A DNA stretch of 64,000 bases from Mytilus trossulus (Eukaryota > Mollusca > Bivalvia > Mytilida > Mytilidae): assembly GCF_036588685.1 (NCBI RefSeq), contig NC_086378.1, positions 27,071,578 through 27,135,577 of the forward strand, read 5' to 3'. This document shows positions 44,601 to 55,100 of this stretch, piece by piece (the first letter of the stretch is position 1; every line of letters starts with the position of its first letter). The notes under the pieces are model-generated. The model had not been told where the DNA came from, searched no databases, and saw only the letters and a program-made list of their open reading frames with translations. The position numbers and the translations under genes were made by a program.

Positions 44601-46737
44601 TAATTGAAATTGATGATAACGAGGTCTTGTAAAAGTACATGCATTTGATTGCTGATTATATCTTTCAGGAGAAAATAAAAGATAAAAAGAATAAAATAAC
44701 ATTATTGATACGAGATAATACAAACAGATTGGATCAGCTTAATCTTCTTATGAATGAACAGAAGCAGTTCGAGAAATCATTGGATTCTAGACAGAAAAAC
44801 CTGGTATGTATGTTACTATAAAAAATAATGAAAATAATCATTTATGTGGAGGAATTTGTATTTATTCTAATGAAATTGATTGGTTTGATACTTATTATTA
44901 ATATGTTCTAAATAAATGAGTAATTATTAACTCTATCTTGCTAGGTAGGTTCTTGAATCTTAGATAGGTAGTTATAACCACAATGATAAAATATAACAAT
45001 GATTAGATGTTGTATGATTGTCAATGAGACAACTCACCACCAGTGACAACATGATAAGTTAACAACTACATGTCTCTATATGACCATCAACAATGTGCAA
45101 AATCCATACAACATTGTCTGGTCTGTGTAAACAATTACACAGACCTTTTTTTTGAAAGGAAGGAGATTGAAATAATTCTTCAGTTTTAAAATTGTAAAGA
45201 AAGATAAATTTATAAGGGGGATTTATGAAGATAGTTTGGCATGTAGGATTGATGTTTGGTTTTCTTGAAGAGATAAACTGTATTATAAAAGAAAGAATTA
45301 GATTATTTTTTTGAAAATTTAAAGTAAAGCAAAATTATAGATCTAAAAAGAAGTTGATGTATGTAATCTTGTGGAAAGATTTTTTTTGGAAGTATTAATA
45401 CTCATCCATATTTTTTCTAGAGATTGCTTTATCTATATGCATATTTATTATAAAGTTAAATCCTGACTATCTATTCTACTTCCTGTTGATACTTTTATAT
45501 TGGCATTACACGAGTCAAGTCTTTTTTTCTGGCATTAAAAGACTAAGTACATGGGATGTGTTTTGATTGATTTTAGTCTCTGATGCATGATTTTTTTTTA
45601 TTATTAATTGTTTCTTACTTTTAACTAGCTGTCAGTAAGTACTCTGAAATCATACTTTCCTGTTTTGACCTGTTTACACAATTTGTTATGCATTTTTGCT
45701 ATTTGATGTTTGCTTATTTTTGTGTTATATTTCGTCTCACATTTTTTTTATATGTACCACCTTTGAAAAAAGTTCAGATTAACAAAATTTTTACTACTGT
45801 TCTTGTTTTTTGAACAACAACAACAACAAAATGATTATATTTAAAATTATCTGTGGACTTGTTATTTTTATATAAATTTGAGGTTATATTTTGTCCCAGG
45901 TTAAACTTGTCATTTTGACATTGTTTTACATATTGTATTTATACAATGAAAGTATTCAATAATGATTATAGACATATATATTTGAATTTTCATCGTGACA
46001 TAGATCAAATTTATTTATTCAGTGTATGTTTACTTGTTTTGTTAATATTTCTTAAGTGTTTCACCTTTGCTTGTTTTTTTAAATAGATTAGGCCGTTGGT
46101 TTTCCTTTTTGAATGTCTACACTTTTCATTTTTAGGGCCCTTATAGCTTGCTGTTTGTTGTGAGCCAAGGCTCTGTAATTAAGGCAGTACTTTGAACTAT
46201 AATGGTTTACTTTTTACAAATTATGACTTGGATGGAGATTTGTCTCATTGGTACTCATACCACTTCTTCTTATATCTATTTGATATTAAAACTCCTCTCA
46301 ATTATGTTTACATTAATCCTCAATAATCTAATAGTAATGTGTAAAAAAAATGCCAGTTTAATTCCAATATTCAATATTTATCTGTCCCCTAACAAATGTT
46401 TTTCAATCAAATCTTAAAAGAAAAGGGAAATTTTTATAAATGCCTAGGACTGTTAGCAAAGGTGGAAAAAGACTTGTATATTCATTTGAAAATGTTAACT
46501 TTTAAATATCTAATTTTTATGCTTCTATAATTGCAGGGTGAAGAATATTCTGGTATTCGTAAAGCAGACGTCCATGAGAAACAGAGACTGATACAGCTAG
46601 TACAGTTACAAGCACAGGAGATTGATGCATTGAAGGAAGAGATTATGTTGTTGTCAAGAAAAGGTGGCCACATACTGCCACCTGCTCAGCCACCATTACC
46701 ACAAACACCACCTAATCTCAGAACAATCAGCAATTAA
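12998..46737 (+). CDS. CFAP44: Cilia- and flagella-associated protein 44 (WD40 tether protein)
   Basis: Thirty-five exons join in phase across GT-AG introns to a 6000-nt CDS (1999 residues; human CFAP44 is about 1850). Family knowledge: CFAP44 with CFAP43 forms the tether/tether-head complex that anchors inner-arm dynein f/I1 motor domains to the doublet microtubule; human loss causes malformed sperm flagella. Visible: an acidic and lysine-rich N-terminus (1-260), two WD40 propellers (about 295-1055), then long coiled coils (about 1060-1990) interrupted by a GGFGGFGG stretch and an aspartate-rich loop. Diagnostic stretches include [53 protein letters not shown] and [12 protein letters not shown]. 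The start was chosen because the short first exon joins exon 2 in phase and has promoter motifs directly upstream. I see no frameshift or premature stop, so the gene looks intact. Confidence 0.95.
14235..15295. mobile_element. Possible element with inverted GGCGTAA / TTACGCC clusters
   Basis: The left part (about 14255-14455) has at least five GGCGTAA-type words, several preceded by CCA. The right part (about 15115-15290) has at least five TTACGCC words in the opposite sense, ending in TTACGCCTGGTTTACGCC. The ends thus mirror each other (ACCAGGCGTAA against TTACGCCTGGT). Subterminal clustered inverted motifs are typical of DNA transposons. No transposase is visible in the 650 bp between. It lies in CFAP44 intron 1. 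Confidence 0.5.
15480..15820. mobile_element. MITE with long inverted repeats and CACATA duplication
   Basis: The element at 15486-15814 starts CAGGGTTCCCGCTAAGG and ends CCTTAGCGAGAACCCTG, inverted repeats with one mismatch. GGCGAGTCCAGGGACTC near the left end pairs with GGACTCATGGACTCGCC near the right end. It is flanked by CACATA at 15480-15485 and 15815-15820. A related end (CAGGGTTTCAGCTAGGATTTT) occurs at 24764. It is non-coding and lies in CFAP44 intron 1. Confidence 0.8.
16130..17148 (+). CDS. Alternative last exon of CFAP44 or nested gene, function unknown
   Basis: A 1019-nt open frame in CFAP44 intron 1 begins after an AG at 16128-16129. Joined to exon 1 (46 nt) it gives 1065 nt, or 354 residues, ending at TGA 17146-17148. 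The encoded protein starts [20 protein letters not shown] after the exon-1 residues and is hydrophilic, rich in Lys, Glu, Asn and Thr, probably disordered, with a basic stretch [20 protein letters not shown]. The frame stays open upstream of 16130 too, so a larger exon with acceptor at 16070 is possible but would not match exon 1 in phase. An AATAAA follows at 17310. I recognise no domain. It could be a short alternative product sharing the CFAP44 promoter or part of a different gene. Confidence 0.55.
17310..17315 (+). terminator. Poly(A) signal after the intron-1 exon
   Basis: AATAAA lies 162 bp after the stop codon of the 16130-17148 frame, at a usual distance for a short 3' untranslated region. 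It supports the idea that this exon is terminal. Confidence 0.5.
17466..17521. repeat. Two-copy direct repeat
   Basis: AGGCATGACTTTGATACACACAC occurs twice in tandem with a period of 26 bp and a third partial AGGCATGACAGG. It lies in CFAP44 intron 1. Confidence 0.8.
18785..19110 (-). repeat. Dispersed family, near full-length minus copy
   Basis: It runs from ATGAGTGCCAATGAGACAACTCTCC through GGTCAAGGTACGGCCTTCAA and TATTCAAACGGGAAAACC to GGTACCAAACCTTC. The whole is the reverse complement of the copy at 59145-59468. It lies in CFAP44 intron 2. Confidence 0.85.
21030..21365. mobile_element. Possible MITE in CFAP44 intron 4
   Basis: ATGTATGTTTCCCCTCCCCC near 21034 is mirrored by GGGGGGAGTGGAAACAAACAT near 21335, so the two ends form an inverted repeat about 330 bp apart. 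A long T run sits inside. No target duplication was identified. Confidence 0.5.
21431..31629 (+). CDS. CFAP44: CFAP44 exons 5-18: WD40 propellers
   Basis: Exons are 21431-21593, 22004-22143, 22571-22750, 23225-23504, 23789-23950, 24198-24345, 27301-27395, 27766-27972, 28437-28550, 28929-29081, 29512-29635, 30223-30329, 30854-31002 and 31353-31629 (residues 293-1059). WD-type strands are visible, for example [38 protein letters not shown] and [15 protein letters not shown] across the exon 12-13 junction. Exon 15 inserts a charged helix ([20 protein letters not shown]) between propeller segments; it is followed by [13 protein letters not shown]. In CFAP44 the propellers bind the tether complex and dynein heads. 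Introns 10 and 12 hold notable repeats. Confidence 0.93.
24764..24832 (+). repeat. Left-end fragment of the CAGGGTT MITE
   Basis: CAGGGTTTCAGCTAGGATTTTGAGGGCTT resembles the left end of the element at 15486-15814. It is cut off by the longer repeat that starts at 24833. Confidence 0.55.
24833..26090 (+). repeat. GGCCAAGTGAGC long dispersed repeat, intron 10 copy
   Basis: It runs from GGGCCAAGTGAGCTTTTCTC through GGCGTCCGTCGTCCG runs to GACCAAGGTGAGCGACACAG and TTTAGAGCCTCTAGTT. Inside, a block of about 500 bp starting AAAATCTTCTCCTCTGAAAC occurs twice (24905 and 25404). I recognise this as a common bivalve repeat. The short open frames at 24947 and 25446 are two copies of the same repeat-encoded peptide and are not genes. 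It lies in CFAP44 intron 10. Confidence 0.85.
26585..26640. promoter_or_regulatory. NRF1-like site inside CFAP44 intron 10
   Basis: TACGCATGCGCA at 26591-26602 differs by one base from the palindromic NRF1 consensus and is followed by a GC-richer stretch. It could be an internal promoter or chance. No exon was recognised downstream other than those of CFAP44. Confidence 0.2.
27928..28210. repeat. 68-bp tandem repeat copying the end of exon 12 and its splice donor
   Basis: GTATCTATAGCAA starts at 27928, 27996, 28064 and 28132, an exact 68-bp period, with a decayed start at 28201. Each of the first three units contains GATCATGCTGGAGAAATT, GCCACTGGGGTAAGACAT and AAATAAATCTTT. The first unit is coding up to 27972; the others are intronic copies. 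The fourth unit is diverged. Confidence 0.95.
29668..29860 (-). repeat. Dispersed repeat, minus copy of the family at 1021-1345
   Basis: On the plus strand it reads GAAATGGGGAATGCATCAAA, AGACCGCCAATGGGTCTTCA and CTAAACTCAAATGTGTACTTG, the reverse complement of the GACACATTCCCCATTTCC end. It lies in CFAP44 intron 15. Confidence 0.65.
32265..46737 (+). CDS. CFAP44: CFAP44 exons 19-35: coiled-coil half
   Basis: Exons are 32265-32317, 32592-32754, 33121-33251, 34996-35183, 35610-35779, 36210-36398, 37049-37233, 38399-38525, 38968-39227, 39907-40021, 40809-40992, 41702-41823, 42296-42472, 42868-43064, 43851-44076, 44669-44803 and 46537-46737 (residues 1060-1999). Long heptad-like helices dominate ([34 protein letters not shown]). 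Breaks are [15 protein letters not shown] in exon 26 and an aspartate/glutamate loop in exon 30 followed by DICPPGCDQ. Exon 24 holds [20 protein letters not shown], a conserved family stretch. The protein ends in a proline-rich tail ([12 protein letters not shown]). All 17 exons agree in phase. Confidence 0.93.
32415..32530 (-). repeat. Dispersed family fragment in CFAP44 intron 19
   Basis: GATGTGGTATGATTGCCAAT then AAATTAACGACTATAGGTCA and CATCAATGAGTCC is the end of the family in minus orientation. It stops about 60 bp before the exon 20 acceptor. Confidence 0.75.
33496..34816 (+). repeat. GGCCAAGTGAGC long dispersed repeat, intron 21 copy
   Basis: It begins TAGCTCACCTGGCCCAAAGG and ends GACCAAGGTGAGCGACACAG with TTTAGAGCCTCTAGTT. 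GGCGTCCGGCGTCCG runs follow the start. The internal block of about 500 bp is again present twice (33607 and 34108). It has the same orientation and same internal dimer as the intron 10 copy, and its start is more complete. Confidence 0.88.
36480..36730 (-). repeat. Dispersed family copy in CFAP44 intron 24
   Basis: AGATGTGGTATGATTGCCAA, CAATGAGACAACTATCCACA, AGGTCACCGTACGGTCTTCA and CAATTCAAACGAGAAAACAA appear in order. This is a good minus copy lacking the far end. Confidence 0.85.
39350..39554. mobile_element. MITE with 45-bp inverted repeats
   Basis: AACTGTGGATTCGTTTATTTT at 39350 is mirrored by a sequence ending ATAATGAATCCACAGTA at 39554; GGGTATCAATTTTTGTG pairs with CACAAATATTGGTATC further in. 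The element is about 205 bp, non-coding, and lies in CFAP44 intron 27. The family is familiar from bivalve sequence. Confidence 0.75.
40194..40292 (-). repeat. Dispersed family fragment in CFAP44 intron 28
   Basis: AAAGATGTGGTATGATTGTTAATAATGAC and AACAACTATAGGTCACCG are the recognisable parts of a diverged minus copy. Confidence 0.7.
41025..41225 (+). repeat. Dispersed mussel-type repeat fragment in CFAP44 intron 29
   Basis: GTCTGTGCGTTTGTTCATTAG, TCTGTCCCACTTCAGATTGA, TTTTAGGGTCCACTGAACAC and GAAAATGATAGTGTGAGTG occur in an order I recognise from mussel repeats. Confidence 0.5.
42010..42220 (-). repeat. Dispersed repeat fragment in CFAP44 intron 30
   Basis: It contains AATGGCGAAAGATACCAAAT, AATAAACTGACAACGCATG, CCACCAATGAAAATCC and TGTGTACTAGTTCAGTGAAA, a diverged mix of the families at 9155 and 29668 on the minus strand. 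Confidence 0.5.
43145..43310 (-). repeat. Possible tRNA-derived SINE remnant in CFAP44 intron 32
   Basis: On the minus strand it reads GGGGCCTCGGTGGCCTCGTT, resembling an A-box region of a Ser/Leu-type tRNA, with later words CAATCTTTATTGACTAGGAT and CCAAAGGTTGGTGGTTC. I recall a mussel repeat of this design. The promoter boxes are decayed and it is not a functional tRNA gene. Confidence 0.4.
45000..45140 (-). repeat. Dispersed family fragment in CFAP44 intron 34
   Basis: TTGTATGATTGTCAATGAGACAACTC, AACAACTACATGTCTC and CATCAACAATGTGCAAAATCC are the recognisable parts of a diverged minus copy. Confidence 0.7.
46075..46275 (+). repeat. Dispersed family fragment, plus copy in CFAP44 intron 34
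   Basis: GATTAGGCCGTTGGTTTTCC, CTTATAGCTTGCTGTTTG, AACTATAATGGTTTAC and TTGTCTCATTGGTACTCATA occur in order. It is the only plus-oriented copy of this family inside CFAP44 and ends 260 bp before the last exon. Confidence 0.8.
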
Positions 46738-47082
46738 ATATTGTGAAAAATATAACAAACTTTCCCTAATGACAGTGTTAATGCTTATAAATTGTATGAT
46801 AACAAAACACTAGAGAAAATGTGTACATTTGGTTGTGATACAATGACATTACATTAAGTAGCTGATCACTCCATCTTTTTGTTGAGATGATGATATGATT
46901 AGATCCTTCAGTTTGGTTTCAGTGAAATTTCACTATTAAAAAAGAAGAATTATAGCTTTTGTCAAAAAGTATTTGATAATGATTATTGTGATATATTTAT
47001 ATTCTTTTGTTTTATTTCACACTTTCAAACAGCTTTGTTTTAGACTGAAAGCATTTATTTATTTGTTTTATTTATATTTATT

Positions 47083-47170
47083 AATAAATTTATAAATGTT
47101 TTGTAGTATACCAATTCCGTCCTTTCTATATGATAATGATCTGTGATATTGAAATTTACCAGTTAATAAA
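47083..47170 (+). terminator. CFAP44 poly(A) signals
   Basis: AATAAA occurs at 47083-47088 and again at 47165-47170, giving 3' untranslated regions of about 370 or 450 nt. Which one is used cannot be told from sequence. Confidence 0.55.
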
Positions 47171-47185
47171 TATTGAAATTTATAT

Positions 47186-49740
47186 GTTATAATTAAATTA
47201 TTTAACCATTTTTGAATTGTCTACAAGCTCTTTTTAACTCATCTCTGATGAAAGGACCAGGTTCACTTATGGCACCAAATGGCCTGAAATATCAACTTCA
47301 TCATTAAACACCAAAAAGGTCACAATTTAGTTGTAAATGGGTCAATTTCAAAAGCCTTAATGTTTAAAAAAACAATTCTTTTCATAAAAGTACAAAATAT
47401 TCTCCAGAGTATGACTATTTTGGACATTTTGTCAAAATATGATTATTTCGTGCAATTTTTAGACCTAAAAGCTTAAGCCTTAAAAAAACTTGGCCTCCAC
47501 TTATGATCCAAAATGTATTGTAACCAAAAGATTCCAATTTTGGTATAGAATTCATCAATATAAAAACTTGCTGGATTGTGGATGGCAGCCGATGTTAATT
47601 ATTCCAAAAACTAGTAAGATGATGGAAAAAAATTCTCAAAACTGATCTTAAAATACAAATAATAATTTAAGCGGTCATAGCTTTGTAAATTTTAAAGGAA
47701 GGTGCCAAAAACATATATTTTTGTATTTTGGCCCAATTTAAAAAACATAAAAAATTTAGACCAATTTTAACCCTTTGTGAACCTTCTCCTTTGCAGAATT
47801 AAAGACAAAGAGATGCTTCTTAGACACATTTTATGTTTGTATAAAGCTTCATAATTGAAATAGTAAAAGACTTGGTTTGTCTATACCTTATTTACAGATG
47901 CTTTATTTTAGGAAGTTTCCTGTTATATGTCCATTATCCTTGAACTCATTGTCAAAGTTTGGCAACTGTTGGAAATCAGTTTAGTTTTTGAAAATGTGAA
48001 ATCCTCACCTATTTTAAGTAAAAGACATTTTACAATCTTTTAGAGTACATACAATTGAAGACTGAAGGATATTTGAGTACATACAATTAAAGACTCTTAT
48101 TGCATGGATGTTAGGTGTTACTTTTATACAAAGTAGGTATCGTAATGATGTTATATATCATGGCAACATGAAGAAAATAAAGGATGTATTAGGGTTAGCA
48201 TATTTTTATCATCCATTCCTAAAATACACACTAGAATTTTCATCTAAAGAATGATATTTCAAAGGAACAATGTTTTCTAATGAAAACAACATGGATGTGA
48301 AAACACACTTTAAACCAACAAATGCTTTCCTTTATCTACATTGTAAAAACTGTCGAAGTCGACACATGTTTGAAGTTTTATCAAGGGCGAACTTGATAGA
48401 TACATAGAAGAACAAATAATACTGATCATTTACAACCTATATTGTTACAGTTCAGATTGAACTTAATAAAAACAGGATACAAGAAGATTGAAAACGAACA
48501 TCACAGACAAATAATAGTAAACAAGAGAAAACTTAGAAAACTTAAGACTAAGCAATACTAACCCCATCAAAATTGGGGGTGATCTCATTTGGCTCAGAAG
48601 GGTAAACAGATCCTGCTCCACATATGTGACACCCTTCGTGTTGCTCATGTTATTACAAACCCGGTTTTTAGTCTAATTTGGTAGTTCACATTCATAGTAA
48701 AAGGATAGTGTTGTTATTGTTGCAGACAGTACAAGTATTTGGACCGTATGCCTACTTTTTCAAAATACTTGTACGGTTGGACCGTACATATACTGTTTGA
48801 CTAATATTAAGAAGGTTGTTAAGTTTATAAGATAAAAATGCATATAACAGATTGACATAACTTAAATCTCAAAGAAATATAAAAAGTTCAATTGTAATTG
48901 AAATATAAACTATTAAAAAAATTCATGCTAAACACACAATTCAATTCAATATTTTATTTAGCATGTCGATCAGTAATACCAAGGAGGTTATATTAGAAGG
49001 AGAGTGAACACTCTGCTTGATACAAAATTAGCATCCCCAGGATAGCAGTTCGATCAGAGAAAAATGATAAAATTATAAAGAAACCGACATGTTTATCACC
49101 CACTTGACATGGCCCTCTGATGTACCGGGCTGTTACCGCGAGTGGGCTATTAGATAAATCACATATGTCATGTGATTGTTATCAGTGACTGGTCATTAAA
49201 GTTCAGGTGTATTTTCAGTAAAATGCAGTGTATAGGTGTTTATGATATGTAAAAAGATCGGACGAGCAATTTCAAAATCAATCGTCTGTCTACGGTGAAA
49301 AAAGATAAAGAAATGGCAAAGTTGTGAGGGTTTAAAGGAAAGTTAGTGAGCAATTTTTATTCGACACTACATTGCTTTAATCAAAGATTTTCGCTTCACC
49401 TGTCAATTTCTGCTTATGAGAATTGGCAGGTAATAATCATAGAAAATATACGAATATGCAATGTACTTTAGTTACAGCGACCGGTAAAGACCGGAAGGAA
49501 TATTTGCAAGTGAAACATAGAGAAATTTATCGAGAACAACGTTATGACTGTTGATATAAAGATTGACGGCAATGGGACGGATATTCGTTTTATTTCTATT
49601 GGTTATAAGTTTACTTTTAACATAAAATTTTAATTTTTAATTACTTAATAAAAAAATATCACAAAAAAATCTGATTAACATTTCAGAGGTATATAATATA
49701 CACGGTTCCTGATACAATCACCGTAACTATCACCGTGGTT
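47186..49740. other. Intergenic region between CFAP44 and the candidate downstream transcript
   Basis: No exon of a recognisable protein was found. It contains a dispersed-repeat fragment at about 48540-48660 (AACCCCATCAAAATTGGGGG, GGGTAAACAGATCCTGCTCC), and a short inverted pair around 48726-48795 built on ACTTGTAC/GGACCGTA words. Confidence 0.5.
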
Positions 49741-49742
49741 TG

Positions 49743-49754
49743 TGCGCATGCGCA
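49743..49754. promoter_or_regulatory. Perfect palindromic NRF1-type site
   Basis: TGCGCATGCGCA matches the full NRF1 consensus on both strands and sits in a local GC-richer patch. It marks a likely promoter for the candidate transcript to the right, or for an unseen one to the left. Confidence 0.45.
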
Positions 49755-49779
49755 AGAAACGCCCACCGAATTTCCTACT

Positions 49780-49939
49780 TTCATTTTTGAAAAATCTTCT
49801 ATTTGGAGATAGATTTGTACGCATCTATTTACATTTTATCTGCGAAAGAAAATACACTTGCTCAGTTGCTGAAGTGGCTCTCTTTCTCGTCCTGAAGAGC
49901 ACACATAACTTCTAAAACGTAAAAAAAATTATGTGAAAG
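49780..49939 (+). ncRNA. Candidate first exon of an untranslated spliced transcript
   Basis: Downstream of the NRF1-type site an exon-like stretch ends at a donor-like AAAG|GTATGA (49939/49940). The only ATG in it is followed at once by TGA, so it does not start a protein. Its start position is a guess. The possible partners are the exon-like segments at 61281, 62709 and 63227. Confidence 0.25.
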
Positions 49940-50019
49940 GTATGAAAAATAATGCATTGTAACAATGAAAACATACATCATCTTTAAATGCAAAATAACA
50001 TTTTAAAGGAAAAGAGGCT

Positions 50020-50043
50020 TCACCCCCCCCCCCCCCCCCCCTT
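50020..50043. repeat. Homopolymer C run
   Basis: An uninterrupted C run of about 19 bases is followed by a T run, which makes assembly here unreliable. A short repeat of GGGATCAGG/TCGGGATGTC words follows at 50460-50620. Confidence 0.9.
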
Positions 50044-50699
50044 TTTCCTTTTCCAACTACAAAATGTGATCTGGTTCAAAAGAGCCGGACAATTAATACT
50101 TTTCATGTGTATGTGTCAGGTCAGTGTTCATAGGAGGTGGCCGAAATGTTTTCTTGGGGAGTCCAGAAAGTTTTAAAAAGATTGTTATGGATAGTGCATG
50201 TATGAGGGGATAGGACCTTTATCAGGGGTCTCATTGGGGTGTTCCGATCCCGGATCCCGCTTACTGTTTTATCAGATTCTCGTATCCTGCTTACACTATA
50301 TACGTAAGCAATTCTCATTTTTTTGTCATTTCCCTGGTCCCGCAAGACCTCACTTCCCGTTTTCATGACACAATAATTTGACTTTCACGTGGCATGCTTA
50401 CAAATGAATTGGCAATCCCATGTCACACTTAGACATCAATGAGAACCACTTTATCGGGACTCCAAGATCAGGTGTTTTTCGGAATTGACTATTTAGGGAT
50501 CCAGGAATTCTTTTTTTGAATTTCGGGATGTCGGGATGTCAGGATTTAAATTCGGGAATTCAGGATTTCATGTTTTTAAGCCCAAGATTTTGGGATCAGG
50601 ACTCCTCCTACCCCCGGTCATGTATGAGGGCGATACTTGTAATCCCGGGAAATCTTGGTACCTCTGTCTTCATGAATAACCGTAAAAAAAATTTGCCAA

Positions 50700-52170
50700 A
50701 TGACAATTATAACAGTAATCACCACTCTATTCATCTATCAACACACTGTATATATTTATCACCATTCAGTATTAATCATCATTCTGTATTAATCACCACT
50801 TTGTAAAACACAATATATATATCACAATGCTATATATTTATCACCATTCTGTATTAATCACCACTTTGTACAACACTGTATACATCTATCACCATGCTAT
50901 ATATTTATCACCACTCTATAAATCTATCAACACACTGTATATATCTAAAACCACAGTATATATTTATGGCCACTTTGTACGACACTGTATATATACCTAA
51001 CACCAACAGTGTTTAATTTAGATCTTTCTGTATATATTTTTCATTATTGAGCACAATATATATCTATCACCATCTACAATATCTATCACCTAACTTTATC
51101 TCTCTATCACCATACTTTATCTGTCTATCACCATACTTAATATATATACCACTTCAGATATATATATATATATATATGTTTACATGCACACGTATAAAAA
51201 TTGTGGTTTTTATCCATCACAATCATAGGTTTGAACGTAGTTTTCAATTTAGACTTGTTTATATAATTTGCGAAAGCAAATTTACAGATCTAACATTGTT
51301 TGGTTGATGTTTAGACGAGTTGTATATATATATATATATATATCCACTAACTATCCACTAACTATATATCTATGTCCTTACTATACATCTATCACATCAC
51401 GTAATCTATCACTACACTTTATATCACCTATATCACCACTTTATATTAATATCACCACACTGAATATATATATATCACCACTTTATAAATCAATAACTGC
51501 TTTATAATTCAATCAACACACTATATATAACTAAAACCACTGTATATAACTATCACTGTTCTGTATAAATATCAATTTGTACAATACTGTATAAATTAAC
51601 CACCAAAAGATGTTTATATTTGTATCTCTCTGAATTTCTTTCCATACTATAGACCTCAACTGCCTCCCTTTATATGTTTATGGCTTCACTGCTTATATTC
51701 ATCGCCTTGCTAGATATCTTTTAGGTAGCTTCACATATCTCTTCCCACAATTCATATATCTATCACCTAACATTATACACCAATCACCCCACTTTATATA
51801 TCTATCACCTCACTGTTGTCTTTCACCATACTATATATATGCATCACCACTCTTTATAAAGCTGTCACCACACTTTATATCTAGCACCGCACTTTATTTA
51901 TCTATCACATCACAGTTTTACCTATCATCTCTCTTTATATTTGTATCACCATACTGAATATATCTAGCACCTCTCTCTATATATATGACTTTTCTACTTT
52001 CTTGTAATCATGCAAATGTTCTATGTACATGAAAATAGGAATATGGTATAATGAATGTTGGTCAAACAACCTTATTGAATACATGTATATATCCTTTAGT
52101 AACACATTTTATAGTGACTATTTTAACACATGAAATTTCATTTTTATCATACCACACACTGCATATCTAT
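50700..52170. repeat. Diverged satellite, left part
   Basis: Irregular units such as TATATTTATCACCATTCTGT, AATCACCACTTTGTAC and TCTATCACCATGCTATAT occur with variable spacing of about 20-25 bp. Order is looser than further right, as expected at the edge of an array. Confidence 0.85.
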
Positions 52171-55100
52171 TGCTACAGTCTCTTTATCTATTACCATACT
52201 CTCAATATCTATCACAACATCCCTTTGTGTATTACCACATTATAAACACCTATCTCATGGTATATATCAATCACTGAACTCTATAATTATCATCATACTG
52301 TTTATATCTAAAACTTAATTGATATCTCAATGACCTGAGTAAATATTTAACACCCCAATTGATACATCTTTCACCTTTCTTCATATATCTATTATCTTAC
52401 TTGATACATTTATCACCTCACTTTATATATTTAGCACTTCACTATAGCTATATATATTGATATTGATATCCTCACTATATATACATATGTATATCAATCA
52501 CATCACTTTATTTATATATCTATCACCTCACTTTATATATCTATCACCTCACTTTATATATCTATCACCTAACTTTACATATTTTCCCCTTAACTTTAAA
52601 CATCTGTCACCACAATGTATATCTATCACCACACCTTGTATATCTATCACCACACTTTGTATATTTATCACCTCATTTTATATATCCATCACCACGATTT
52701 TCATATCTATCATCACACTTAATATATCTATCATCACACTTAATATATTTATCACCTCACTATATACATCTATCACCACACTGTTCATATGTCACAACAC
52801 TATATATCTATCACCACACTTTATATATCTATCACCCCACTTTATATATCTATCACCTCACTTTATATATCTATCACCACACTATTCATATGTCAAAACA
52901 CTTTATGTATCTATCACCACACTTTGTATACCTATCACCACCCTATATACATCTATCACCACACTGTTCTTATGTCAAAACACTATATATCTATCACCAC
53001 ACTTTGTTAATCTATCACCACCCAATATACATCTACCACCACACTGTTCATATGTAACAACACTTTATATAACTATCACCACACTTTAAATATCCATCAC
53101 TACACTAAACATATCTTTCACCACACTTTATATATCTATCACCACACTTTATATATCTATCACCACACTAATCATATGTCAAAACACTTTATGTATCTAT
53201 CACCAAATTAAATACATCTATCACCACACTGTTCATATGTCATAACATTTTATGTATCTGTCACCTCATTTTATATATCCATCAACACAATTTTTATATC
53301 TATCATCACACTTAATATATCTATCATTAAACTTAATATATTTATCACCTCACTAAATACATCTATCACCACACTTTGTATATCTATCACCACCCTATAT
53401 ACATCTACCACCACACTTTTCTTATGTTACAACACTATATATCTATCACCACACTTTGTTTATCTATCACCACCCAATATACATCTATCACCATACTGTT
53501 CATATGTAACAACACTTTATATAACTATCACCACACTCTAAATATCTATCACTACACTTAATATATCTATCACCACACTTTATATATCTATCACCACACT
53601 ATTCATATGTCAAAACACTTTATATATCTATCACTTCACTTTATATATCTATCACCACACTATTCATATGTCAAAACACTTTATATATCTATCACCTCAC
53701 TTTATATATATATCACCACACTATTCATATGTCAAAACACTTTGTGTATCTATCATCACCCTATATACATCTACCACCACACTGTTCTTATGTTCCAACA
53801 CTATATGTCTATCACCACACTTTGTTTATCTATCACCACCCAATATACATCTATCACCCCACTGTCCATTTGTAACAACACTTTATATAACTATCACCAC
53901 ACTCTAAATATCTATCACTACACTTAATATATCTATCACCACACTTTATATATCTGTCACCCCACTTAATATATCTATCACCACACTTTATATATCTATC
54001 ACCCCACTTAATATATCTATCACCACACTATTCATATGTCAAAACACTTTATGTATCTATCACCACACTTTGTATATCTATCACCACCCTATATACATCT
54101 ATCACCACACTGTTCTTATGTTTCAACACTATATATCTATCACCACACTTTGTTTATCTATCACCACCCAATATACATCTATCACCCCACTGTTCATATG
54201 TAACAACACTTTATATAACTATCACCACACTCTAAATATCTATCACTACACTTAATATGTCTATCACCACACTTTATATATCTATCACCCCACTTTATAT
54301 ATCTTTCACCACACTATTCATATGTCAAAACACTTTATGTATCTATCACCAAATTATATACATATATCACCACACTATTCATATGTCATAACACTTTATG
54401 TATCTTTCACCACACTTTGTATATCTATCACACCTCACTTTATATATCCATCAACACACTTTTTATATCTATCATCACACTTAATATATTTATCACCTCA
54501 CTATATATATCTATCACCACACTATTCATATGTCAAAACACTTTATATATCTATCACCTCACTTTATATATCTATCACCACACTATTCATATGTCAAAAC
54601 ACTTTATGTATCTATCACCACACTTTGTATATCTATCACCACCCTATATACATTTACCACCACACTGTTCTTATGTTCCAACACTATATGTCTATCACCA
54701 CAATTTGTTTATCTATCACTTCCCAATATACATCTATCACCACACTGTTCATATGAAACAACACTTTATATAACTATCACCACACTCTGAATATCTATCA
54801 CTACACTTAATATATCTATCACCACACTTTATATATCTATCACTCCACTTTATATATCTATCACCACACTATTCATATGTCAAAACACTTTATGTATCTA
54901 TCACCACACTTTGTATACCTATCACCACCCTATATACATCTATCACCACACTGTTCTTATGTCAAAACACTATATATCTATCACCACACTTTGTTAATCT
55001 ATCACCACCCAATATACATCTATCACCACACTGTTCATATGTAACAAAACTTTATATAACTATCACCACACTCTAAATATGTATCATTACACTTAACATA

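Noticed and set aside
48726..48795. Short inverted words around ACTTGTAC and GGACCGTA
   Set aside because: Pairing is interrupted and no element boundaries or target duplication are visible.
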